From Darksidea phi (taxonomy: Eukaryota > Ascomycota > Dothideomycetes > Pleosporales > Lentitheciaceae), in contig JASJFT010000334.1 in assembly GCA_030770425.1 (NCBI GenBank), positions 1-33,524 on the forward strand: 33,524 nt of DNA, in the 5' to 3' direction. The translations under genes were made by a program, and so were the position numbers. The notes beneath the pieces are model-generated. The model did not search any database. It was not told where the DNA came from and saw only the letters and a list, made by a program, of their open reading frames with translations. Shown piece after piece: positions 24,012 through 33,524 of the stretch; the first letter of the stretch is position 1, and every line of letters begins with the position of its first letter.

Positions 24012-27000
24012 CTACCTATTTATAATCTCTTTAAAAGAGAACTTAAGATTTTAAGAGAATACCTTAATAACTCTCTAGAGAAGAGATAGATTTAATTTAG
24101 TAAATCTTTAGTAGGAACCCTAATACTTTTTATATCTAAAGTTAATAGTATACTTTAATTATATATTAATTATAAGGGTTTAAATAAGATAATAATTAAA
24201 AATTATTACCCTATATCTCTTATAAGTAAGATACTAGACTAGCTATCTAGGGTTAAGATTTTTATAAAACTTAATCTTTATAAGATATATTATTAATTAT
24301 ATATTAAGAAAAGTAATAAGTAGAAGATAGTATTTAAAATATACTATAGCTATTTTAAATATTTAATAATACTATTTAACCTTATAAATATATCTACTAT
24401 ATTTTAGTCGTATATCTATAAAGTCTTAGGTAGTCTATTAAATAAAATATATATTATCTATTTAAATAATATTCTTATATACTTTAAAGAGAAGAAGAAT
24501 TATAAATAATATATTTATAAAGTCCTTAAGAGATTATATAATTAAAAACTCTATTATAAAGTCTTAAAGTATACCTTCTTTATAAAGTTAGTAGAGTTTC
24601 TTAGCTTTATTATAACCCTCTATAGAGTAGTTATAAACCCGATATAGATTTAAATAATTAAAGAGTAGCTAGAGCCTAAAGGCTATTAGAATATCTAGAT
24701 ATTTCTTAGATTTATAAACTTTTACTAATAATTTATATATAACTACTTAGATATTATTTATTTATTCCTAGAATATATAATCTTTATATAGAATCTAATA
24801 TTAGTCTAGTAAGATTTTAGTAAAAATATATTAGTAGAAAAGTTAAAAAAGATTAAGAAGAGTCTTATAAAGTAGTATACCTCTTAGTTTTAGCTAGAGA
24901 ATATATATAATATATTTTTTATACTCTATAAACTCTTTATAAGAACTCTTATTCTTTAATACTTTAATCTAGTAAAATCTATAATAGTTATTACTAACGT
25001 CTCTAAGTTTACTATAGTAGCTATCCTATTATAGATATAAATAATAGTACTTTTAATAAAAAAATACTAAAAACTAGTTATATTCTTTAGTTATAAGTTT
25101 ACTAGGTTATAGATTTAATAGAATACTTATAATAAAGAGTTATTTACTATTATAAAAATCTTTAAATAGTAGTAATACTATTTTAAGTATACTTTAAATA
25201 CTATCTATATACTATATAACTATAATAATCTAAGGTATTTTATAATTATAAAGGTACTCTTATCTAAGTAAGTATACTAGGTCGAAGAGTTAGCTCGTTT
25301 TAATTTTAAAATCGAATATAAGCCTAGTATAAAGAATCTAGCTAATATACTATTATAACGACCTAATTATACTAAAGACTTTTAGCTTAGAAAGAGAAGA
25401 GTACTAAGAAATATTATACTTCCTATATTCTAAAATAAACTCTAAATATAGATACTTTAGAAGCCTATAGCTTTATATACTAAAGGTTAGATAGTATATA
25501 AATTTAATCTTATTAATAAGAATTTATAAGTAATCTATTAGAAATCTAAAGATAACGTAAACTATTCTACTATAGAATCCCCTAGTATAGTATTAGTTTT
25601 TAATAATATATCGTCTATTAACCTTAATCTATTTATAGATAGAAACGATAAATCTAAAGAGTAATTAAAAGACTTAGATCTAGTTTTAATATTCCTTTAA
25701 TATTATAAAGTATTTCCTACCTCTATATTATATAAGTCTTTACTAGAAGTCGTAAATAATAACTTATCCTTTAGCTAGGAAATCCCTAGACTACTATTAA
25801 ACTATATTTAAAAAGTATAGGAATATAATATAGTCTATTATAAGAATATATCTTTATAAATTATAGATCTAAAGGGTATTCTTTAAAGAGTAGAGAAAGT
25901 ATAGATTCCTAATAATAAAGCTCTTTATTAAGCTATTCTTATAAGAAATTATAATAATCTTTTAGAGAATTATTATAAAGTAGATAAGACTATTAAACTC
26001 TTATAAAGAAAATACTATTAGCTAAAGCTTTAAGTAGAGGTTAATATATATATATAAGACTATATAGTATATTAAATAAATAAAATATAAAGGTATAAGC
26101 TATAGAGGTTACTAAAACTAATTTTTCTACTATAGAAGCTATAATATAATTACTTCCTAGACTTTATTATTAATCTACTAGAATTTAAGAATTCTAAGGA
26201 TAACGTCTACGATATAGTACTAGTACTTATTAACTACTTTTTAAAGCTAGTTTAGTATCTATTTATAATAAAGAATATTACTATAAGTATATTAACTAAT
26301 CTATTATTTATAGAAGTATTTATAAAGGTCGGACTCCTATTATTACTAATTATAAATTAAAGCTTTATTTTTATTAGTAAATTCTAGTTAGATATATATT
26401 TTTATTTTAATATTAAATAATAAATAAATATAGTCTTTTACCTATAAATAAATAGCTAAACTAAATACTAGAATTAGAAGCTTAAAGTATACCTATAAAT
26501 ATACCTAAACTATTAATAAAATAACTAATATTAGCTACTTCTAATAGTAGAATACGCGTATAACTCTAAGATTTATTCGAGTTATAGTATATATCCTATT
26601 AAGATTATAATAGGTATTAAACCTAAGAATTTTAATAATATAGAAGATAAGTATTAATTCTATTAACTATCTAGTAACTAGAGTATAGACGGAAAGACTC
26701 TAAGTATATATTAGAAAGTTATTAACTTTCTAACTAGCTAGATATAATAGTTTTCTAATACTTAGAATATATTAATCTATACTTAAAAAAGCTAGTAATA
26801 TTAGTATAACTTAAAGAGAACGAGTAAGTACTTTACTATTAATATTAAGACTAAGCGCTTTTTAAAGAAGTTAGATATAAAGTACTTAGAATTCTTTACT
26901 ATTTAAACTAAGTATAAGAAGCTAAGCTACTAGTTCGAGCTATCTCTATTAATATCTTAACTATATCCTATCTTTTATATATCTCTTCTAAAGAAATAAA

Positions 27001-27240
27001 TAAAGCTAAGAGAAGATTTAAACTTTAGACCTAAATCTATATAGTATTTAAAGCTTAATAACGATAACTAATATAAAGTTAAAGCTATTCTCGCGTATAA
27101 GATAATATATAATAAGAAGCTCTTTTTTATAAAATAGCTAGATTAGTTATATAAGAATAATATATAGAAACTTAAAATCTCTCTTAATAATTATAATAAG
27201 ATTCTCGTAGAATATTAAATAAATTTAGATAATTAAATAT
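24012..27240 (+). pseudogene. Pol with chromodomain, second chromovirus
   Basis: All motifs lie in one frame. RT begins near 24012 (LPIYNLFKRELKIL) and includes a Val-Asp-Tyr type block near 24160, a KIF-IKL block near 24258 and YLNN for Y-L-D-D at 24459-24470. RNase H has T-N-V-S in place of T-D-A-S at 24993-25004 and a FFSYKFT block near 25087. A zinc-binding HHCC region ends with a C-x2-C now read Y-I-V-Y at 26061-26072. The integrase core starts DFI at 26160; its second acidic position (near 26350) reads Asn. The chromodomain spans about 27069-27217 and keeps KKLFFIK before a Trp-derived stop. No frameshift is visible. Many Gln and Trp codons are stops, and no ATG remains. Confidence 0.9.
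27069..27217 (+). other. Chromodomain of second chromovirus
   Basis: In the pol frame, Tyr-Lys-Val-Lys-Ala-Ile-Leu is followed by a short loop, KKLFFIK, a Trp-derived tag, and further on IWKLKISL with Asn and Tyr after it. This matches the strand-strand-helix layout of integrase-linked chromodomains. It is the second chromodomain in the window and clearly different in sequence from the one at 17761. Confidence 0.82.
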
Positions 27241-29411
27241 TAAATCGTCTAAAGTAGAAAGTTATTAAAGAAGTATTATAACTTTTATAAAGAAATAATA
27301 ATATATATAAGAAACTCTAAAGGGATAAACTATATAAATAATATTAATATAAAAAAAGAGCTAAGAGATTTAGCTAAAAGATATTCTTAGGACTCTATTT
27401 AGGGGATACTATATAAGTAGAATAATTAGTTAAGAAAGAAAATACTATTTACTTTAGTAATAAGCTATAGCTCGAAGAATTTAATAAGACTAGTCTTTAT
27501 AAATTATAGTAATAGATAGACTAATTAGTAATAATAGTATTAGAATTAATAAAGCTAGATTTTTAATATAGATATTTATTCTATCTATATACCCTAGTAA
27601 TAGGAATCTTAGCTAAGTATTATATAGTTTATAGATAACCCGAGTAAGCTATATATACTAGATAAGAAGTTCTCGAAGGAGCTTTATAGTACTCCCTTTT
27701 AAGAGGTAATAGACGTTATACCTCTACTAATAATATTTCTATTAGAAATATTAAGATTATAATAGTACTAATAATACTTATAATTAGTAGCCTTAAGGGA
27801 TATACTAGTTAAAGAATTATACTTAATAAAGTAAGCCTTATAGGTAGTAGAGGCTATAAAGTTAGTAGATATTAGATAGCTAATACTACCTAGTCTATAC
27901 TAGAGGAATTAATATAAGAAGCTATTAGAAAGATAGTAAAATATACCTAATAGTACTAGAAGTTAAGCTTATATACTATAGTTATAGCCTAGTATAATTC
28001 TACCTTATTACTAGTATTCTTAATTAGACGCTTCTACTTAGTCTTATATTAGTTTTAACTAGTATTAATATTAAAAGTATAGAATTATATATCCTACTAA
28101 ATCTTCTAAAGTATATTAGAATCTATATTCTTATTATTATAAGTAGCTTAGGCGTTATAATACTAAATATACTCGATAGTAAAGATAAGAAGGTTAAAGT
28201 AGTAGTAAAAAGTAGACTTAATCTATATAAATTATTAGTAAAACTATATTAGTAGGAAGAAGAGAAGACTAGTATATACTATTAAGTAGGTCTAATAGTA
28301 AACTTTATACCTACTATAGATAGTATAGATATTAGCCTTCTAGTACTAGTCGCTTAAGATAATCTAATAGAGCTTAGCTATATTAAACTTTTATATAAAC
28401 TAAAGAAGGTAGTTTATATACTAATAGTATATAAGAGGAAACTAAGATTTTAAATAAATAGGAAGAGTATAGATATACTTAGAAAGAATAGTATTACTAT
28501 ACTAGTTAGTAGAGGTAATTATAATAAGGGGTAAGATCTTAAAAGTATTAAGAAATAAAGTAGAAAAATCTAGAAGTAGATATACCTTCTTATACTTATA
28601 CTAAGAGAGACTATTCTATACTTAAGCTAATAGTACCTTAGATACTTATTAATAAAAGTCTAAAATATAGAAATAAAGATATTTAAAGAAATATAATATA
28701 TAATAATTTATTACCTCTTAAATAAACGTTTATAAAGATATAAACGGAATTTCTCTTATTAAAAGAGCTATAGATAAACGAGTAATTTAATATAATTATA
28801 AGTTATAATAGATAGTAACTAGTAATTACTAAGTACTACTAGGTTATACTATTATAATAGATATTAAGACTAAATTAAATAGAGTCTAAGCTAGTCCCGA
28901 AGTCTTTATAAAGATATTATAAATAAGTAGAATATTTATAAAGATTATACTTAGTAAATAGCTTTTATATAAAGATAGTAAGTATTTACTAGATAGAAGT
29001 TATTAAAAATCGCCTATAAGGGGAGTAGTAATACTATTACTACTAGTATAAGAACTTATAAGAATATATATAGACTATAAACTATAATAGTAATAGATAA
29101 AAGTTATAAATATATACTAATAATAGACTAATACTTAAGTTATATATACTTTTTAATTAAACTAGCTATATATTATAAGATTAGGATTAGAGACTACGAG
29201 GTCGGGAAGATTATAGAAACTCCTTATTAAGATAATAGAATATAATATAAATACTAAATATCTAAAAGATCTTCTCTATAAAATTATTTTTTTCTTAAAA
29301 ATAGAGTTTTTTAGGAGTATAGATACTTAGATAAACTTTTCTAAAGAAAATAAGAGAATTAATAGAATATATCGTAGTAAATAATTCTTTATAAAAACTA
29401 GAATAGTCCTT
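27241..29411. other. Long 3' segment of second chromovirus
   Basis: About 2.2 kb between the chromodomain and the polypurine tract, where such elements usually have a few hundred bases. It is as RIP-mutated as the rest. The pol frame yields long runs of varied residues here, but I recognise no domain. It could be an extra reading frame, a captured host segment or an older nested insertion. I found no terminal repeats inside it. Confidence 0.5.
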
Positions 29412-29425
29412 AAAAAAGAGGAAGA
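29412..29425 (+). promoter_or_regulatory. Polypurine tract of second chromovirus
   Basis: aaaaaagaggaaga lies three bases before the 3' LTR, the place expected for the plus-strand primer. Confidence 0.8.
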
Positions 29426-29428
29426 CTA

Positions 29429-29614
29429 TATTATATCTACTTCTATTAGAGGACTTCTAGATTATTATCGACCTAGCTATAGTTACGTACTAAACCCTAT
29501 ATAGTTCTATATTCTACTATTATATCTTCCCAAAAATTTATCTTATCTCTATCCGAATATAATCCTTTTACTACCTTAGTATTTCTATACCTACCTATCT
29601 ATATATACCTTATA
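29429..29614 (+). repeat. 3' LTR of second chromovirus, 186 bp
   Basis: It begins tattatatctac and ends accttata. It has the same length as the 5' LTR. One CpA survives at 29531, where the 5' LTR has T-rich sequence. It is followed immediately by the ctagt duplication. Confidence 0.92.
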
Positions 29615-29619
29615 CTAGT
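29615..29619. repeat. Right target-site duplication of second chromovirus
   Basis: ctagt, identical to 21105-21109. Confidence 0.9.
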
Positions 29620-30134
29620 TTCTTCTATATTTAGAAATAAATTTTATATCTATTAGAAAGATTTATATTTAATAAATAAACTTAATTTTTATAAAAATAA
29701 TAAGTTTAGAGTTAAAAATAAAGTTATTTAATAGATATTAAGCTAATATTTTTAGTTTAAAAAAATATTTATATATAGTATATAAAGTTCTAATACTAAG
29801 AAAAATTTCGCTAGTCTTCTAACTAGCTAGAATTATAACGAAAAAATTATTTTATTATTTTAAACCCTTAAAACCTAATATTTTCGCTTAGTAAGCTTTT
29901 CTAATATAATAATAATTATAGGGGGGGCTTTATAATACTAGTAGAAGTCTTTCTAGAATCTAACTTTATTAAATACTATTAAATACTACTAAATAGAAGG
30001 ATATTTCCTAAATAGGAAGGATTAAGGAAAAGAATCGAATCTATCTAATCTTTAAAGCTTAATAACTTTACTAATACTAGGCCTAATTAGGATATTATTA
30101 GCTTATTTTATAGAGAATAATTAGTACTATAATT
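29620..30134. other. Host sequence right of second chromovirus
   Basis: This is the continuation of the DNA at 21104. It has a run of seven G (29921-29927), a tandem 10-mer of aaatactatt type (29971-29990), and two palindromes cctaaatagg (30007-30016) and cctaattagg (30082-30091). No coding motif is visible. It may be the 3' end of the element carrying the gag-like pseudogene. Confidence 0.5.
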
Positions 30135-30270
30135 CTATCAAATAATTTCCTAATTAGGACTAGCGTATATAGCGCTATAGCCAAATCTATCCCGAACCTA
30201 TTCCGAACCTATTCCGAACGTGCCAGGCATGCTAGGCCTACTAGGGCTATATAATCTAGCGACTGGTCGT
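30135..30270. other. Pocket of weak RIP between repeats
   Basis: Within about 135 bases, CpA or TpG survives at 30139, 30182, 30221, 30224, 30228, 30230 and 30264, roughly half of all survivors in the 32-kb block. The G+C content is locally higher. Because RIP needs duplication, this is probably unique sequence between two separate repeats. It also holds the only ATG outside the unmutated flank other than the one at 8883. Confidence 0.75.
30187..30219. repeat. Tandem 11-mer, three copies
   Basis: ctatcccgaac is followed by two copies of ctattccgaac, head to tail without gaps. It lies inside the weak-RIP pocket. Confidence 0.9.
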
Positions 30271-30280
30271 AGGGAGCCTT

Positions 30281-30310
30281 AAGTAATATTAAGTAATATT
30301 AAGTAGTATT
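30281..30310. repeat. Tandem 10-mer, three copies
   Basis: aagtaatatt twice, then aagtagtatt. It stands at the right edge of the weak-RIP pocket, where saturated RIP resumes. Confidence 0.9.
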
Positions 30311-31112
30311 AGGGGTATAGAGAGTATAAAGTATATATACTATAGGTATAAACTACCTACTAGCTATATAATTTTATAGTAAACCTTTTACTAATATAAT
30401 TAAATCTTTATTTAAAAATATACTATTAATATCTATATTATACCCTTTTTAAGAAAGCTCTTATTAGTTAATAGTTATATAAGTAATATACTTATCTAAT
30501 ATACTATCTTATCTATATAGGTTAAAAACTACTATAAAAAATACTTACTCTATATTATTAACTTAGTCTAAAATACTCTTATTATTCTTAGCTTTTCTTA
30601 GCTTTAGAAATATAACCTATCTATTAATTAGACGTTAATAATAGTTAATATAGATTCTTAGTATTATTAAAAATACTACTATTATAGAACTAAAGTTATA
30701 TAAGTAGCTTTTTTAACTATTCTCTTTAATAAAAATATATTAGATAAAACTAAACTACTATATTCTAAGCTATATACTAATATAATAAATTACTAACTAC
30801 CTTTATATATTAAAGATATCGACGAGTATAATCTTTATTAACTAAATAAAGAAACTTTAATAAATCTACCTCCTAAATTTATACTAGGCCGCCCCTACTA
30901 TAGAATAAGAAATTTAGATATTAAATATAAGAAAATCTTAAAATATTAAGTAATTATAGTATAAAATTATATTATAACTAAACTACTATTAACTATATAA
31001 GTAAAAGAATATTAAGTTAATATTAGACTTATCTATAAAGGATACTATCTTTTAAATAGATTATATATTTATTAACTAACTTACTAGACCTAAAAGACTA
31101 TTATATAGGCTT

Positions 31113-31154
31113 TAGCTATATAGCTCTAGCTATATAGCCCTAGTTATATAGACT
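31113..31154. repeat. Tandem 14-mer, three copies
   Basis: tagctatatagctc, tagctatatagccc and tagttatatagact lie head to tail. Differences are transitions plus one A, as expected for a RIP-aged tandem repeat. Confidence 0.85.
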
Positions 31155-31984
31155 AGTATTATAGACTAGCTATACTATATACTACTATCTATAATATCTC
31201 TATTAGACCGTCTCGAAGATAGAGGTAGATTAATAGAGCTTAGTTAAAGCTATTTTAAAAATCTAATCTATCTACTATTAAAAGAAAAATACTTAAGGTT
31301 CTATATAAACGCCGTCTACTAGTTCTAAAACCTACTATAGCTAATATCTATATTCTAAATAAGTATATTAGTAAATTAAAGAAAGAAGATAGGGGTAAAA
31401 GAAAAATCTATATAAAAAGACTAAAACTATTCTTTTAAAAAAGAAAAAATACTTATATTACTATCTCTATCTAAGCTACTATAGTAATTATTTATAACGA
31501 CTAATAGAACTATAAACTAAAGGTAGTATTCTTAAAGTTAATTATTAAGCTAGAATAGACTATATTTAACTAGAATAGATAATATCTATTAAATAACTAC
31601 GTCTCCTAGTCGAAGCTACTATCTATTAATTACTCGACTAATATTAAAGTAAAGGTACTTTTATAAAGTAGTATTAATATTAAATAGAAAAACTATAAGG
31701 GCTATATATAAGTATATAGCTCTTTATTAGACTATTTTAAAGTAGATATATAGCTAGTATACGAAGCTCTATATTTTATAGTAGAAATAATATATATAGA
31801 TATCTATCTACTATTATATTACTTCTTAACTAATACTTCTAACTTTTAATAGTATCTTACTATAGGTCGTTTATAAGAATAGTTTATACTAGAAATCTAA
31901 CTAGATATAGTTAATAGTTTTATATTAGTAGTATCTACTATTACTACTTAATATAGTAGTAATAGATATATAGAAGAAAAACGA

Positions 31985-32160
31985 AGATAGTATAAATCTT
32001 AAAGATAGAAAACTAATATTATCTATTTTAGAAAATTATATATAGCTAATCGTAGACGTATAAAAATATATAAAGATAGTAAATCTTAGAGATAAGAAAT
32101 TATTATCGTCTATCTAGAGAGATTATATATAACTAATTATAAATATATAAGGAAAATATA
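31985..32160. repeat. Tandem duplication, about 89-bp period
   Basis: A unit at 31985-32073 starting agatagtataaatctt is repeated at 32074-32160, starting agatagtaaatctt, with a shared core (tagaaaattatatata / tagagagattatatata). The two differ by transitions and small indels. If translated forward it would be a repeated, Arg/Lys-rich segment of about 29 residues. Confidence 0.7.
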
Positions 32161-32489
32161 TAAATTACTTTCTTAAAGGAAATAATAAAAATATATCCGC
32201 TATATATTATATTTATAATAGTTTTTAAAGAATTATATTAATATAGATTTAAGGTAATTACTATATATTATAGGACTACGCGTCTACTACTAGTATTAAA
32301 GACTAGTAGTTAAATACTTTTATTATTATTATCGTTACTATAAATAGTATTAAACTCTTTATTCTACTACCTTATAAGCTTCTTAATATTATTAGTCTAC
32401 TTAGATTTCTTTAAGATTTCTATATTTATAATAGTAAACGTTCTCTTACTTAGTATAATACTAGCTAGAGTATTAGATAGGTCGTCTTT

Positions 32490-32516
32490 ATTATTATTAC
32501 TATTATTATTATTATT
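32490..32516. repeat. ATT trinucleotide tract
   Basis: Nearly perfect tta/att repeats with one c. On the reverse strand it reads as AAT codons, an Asn run in a possible reverse-strand frame. Confidence 0.8.
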
Positions 32517-33524
32517 AAGTATTATCTTTTTAACTTTTCTATCTTTTATCTTCTTTATAGTAACTTTCTTATCTTTATTATAATACTTAGTATTAAGTCT
32601 AGTACTAATAATTAGATTAATATTTATACTATATTTATATAGTAAAGTTTAGAAAGACTTTACCTTTCTCTACTATATAATATTCTTAGATAGAAGTTAA
32701 TAATATTTTATATTAAACTTCTTTACTCTTAAGTCGTTCTACTAGTACTTCTAGAATATTTTAATAAAATCTTTAAGGGCTACCTTAAAGGTTAGCTCTA
32801 AGTAGTTAATATTTATTAAATCGAAATACTACTTAAATCTATCCTAATATAGGTTAATTAAGTCTTTAGATTAGCTTAATTTTATACTTCTATATTAATC
32901 TTTTACTATAGTATTAGATATATATAAGTATTACTCGAACTTAAGTTTAATTATTAGTTAACCCTTAGAACCCTATTTTAGTCTTATTCTATTATAGATA
33001 TTATTCTTTTTTAATAGTATAATCTTCTTTTCTAGTTTAGCTTAGTTCTTATCTAGCTTTATTATTTATAAGTTAAAAGTAGTTAGCTTTATATATACCT
33101 TTCTTAGCTTCTATACTTTAATATTACCTATAAGACTATAAGCTTAGATATTATTAAGCTTTATTATTATAATTTCTTATAAATTAAGAACTTTACTATT
33201 CTTATTTATTTAATAATCTAGCTTTAGTATTAAGATTTATATTCTAGATAGTAGTCTATAGTCGAGGTCCTATATCCTATTATATTAATACTCGATATAA
33301 TATTTATATTTATTTAATATAATAAAGTTAAAATCTATAAAATACTTATTTATATATATTTAAGCTAGTTAATATATTATAAGATTTACTACTATTAGAG
33401 GTCTAATTTTTTCTTAAAAGACTAACGTACGACTAGTAGTAGTATATAATTGTAAGGAATTAAGGAATTCCTAAGAAGTAACCTTTAATAGGTTATTTCC
33501 TATTTAGGTTTAGCCTATATTACT

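Larger units (their letters stand above)
21110..29614 (+). mobile_element. Second Ty3/gypsy chromovirus, complete, 8.5 kb
   Basis: Bounded by two 186-bp LTRs and a perfect 5-bp duplication (ctagt). One frame carries RT, RNase H, an HHCC zinc region, the integrase core and a chromodomain. The LTRs and protein differ from the composite element at 8361-19113, so it is a separate family. It is longer than a typical chromovirus because about 2.2 kb separate the chromodomain from the 3' LTR. RIP has destroyed all domains. It lies in sequence that continues the host of the first insertion. Confidence 0.92.
1238..33524. repeat. AT-rich RIP-saturated repeat block
   Basis: From about 1238 to the window end G+C falls to roughly a quarter by eye, and CpA and TpG are nearly absent. 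I found only scattered survivors: 5927, 8884, 16232, 21335, 21504, 21541, 29531, a cluster at 30139-30265, and 33451. CpG, CpC and CpT remain common. This is the known product of RIP, which changes C to T in CpA on either strand of duplicated DNA in Pezizomycotina. Where two related copies can be compared (the LTRs at 8361, 12127 and 18688), almost all differences I checked are C/T or G/A transitions. One 55-bp block at 8841/12607 is the exception. Confidence 0.95.
30311..33524. repeat. RIP-eroded DNA, family not identified
   Basis: About 3.2 kb with a single TpG (33451). Forward frames between about 30850 and 32280 give basic, varied sequence that might be a transposase or Gag. The reverse strand from about 33300 down to 32400 gives a frame with an Asn run (32490-32516). 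I recognise no conserved catalytic motif in either. The window ends inside this block, so its right boundary is unknown. Confidence 0.45.

Noticed and set aside
27580..27700. Resemblance to a tetratricopeptide-type helix pair in the 3' segment of the second chromovirus
   Set aside because: A single vague match in RIP-altered DNA, without repeats of the motif, is not evidence.
1238..33524. Very long open frames obtained by reading every TAA or TAG as a mutated Gln or Trp codon
   Set aside because: With TGA absent, every frame on both strands can be opened this way, so openness alone is no evidence of coding. Only frames with several domain motifs were kept.
1238..33524. Mitochondrial or bacterial AT-rich DNA
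   Set aside because: The specific loss of CpA and TpG with CpG retained, the LTR chromoviruses and the transition-type divergence between copies point to RIP in a nuclear fungal genome.

Overview
The window is a piece of a filamentous ascomycete (Pezizomycotina) genome: a short strip of ordinary, GC-balanced DNA (1 to about 1237) abutting a long AT-rich repeat block (about 1238-33524) that has been through extreme repeat-induced point mutation (RIP). The sign of RIP is direct. By eye the last 32 kb holds only about fifteen CpA or TpG dinucleotides, where thousands would be expected, while CpG, CpC and CpT persist. Because TpG is gone there is almost no ATG and no TGA, so ordinary gene finding fails there. 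No functional protein-coding gene, tRNA, rRNA or CRISPR array can be supported.

Layout. (1) 1-1237: unmutated flank with no convincing gene. (2) 1238 to about 8290: RIP-eroded DNA that I could not assign to a family. (3) About 8290-8360, continued at 19119 to about 20668: a gag-like pseudogene with one CCHC zinc knuckle, split by an insertion. (4) 8361-19113: a composite Ty3/gypsy chromovirus with three 426-bp LTRs, made of a 5' partial copy followed directly by a full copy with gag, protease, RT, RNase H, integrase and chromodomain. (5) 21110-29614: a second, different chromovirus with 186-bp LTRs, a perfect 5-bp target duplication (ctagt), a single-frame pol and a chromodomain, plus an unusually long 3' segment. 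(6) About 30135-30270: a small pocket where CpA and TpG survive, with short tandem repeats. (7) 30311-33524: more RIP-eroded DNA of unknown identity with internal repeats.

History as inferred: a gag-bearing element was invaded by the first chromovirus, which was itself invaded by a member of its own family and then lost the interrupted half by LTR-LTR recombination. The second chromovirus landed downstream. All were then inactivated by RIP, which turned catalytic Asp codons into Asn, Cys and His into Tyr, and Gln and Trp into stops. Reading frames were assigned only where several domain motifs fall in one frame, because under RIP any frame can be excused by calling its stops mutated Gln or Trp codons.
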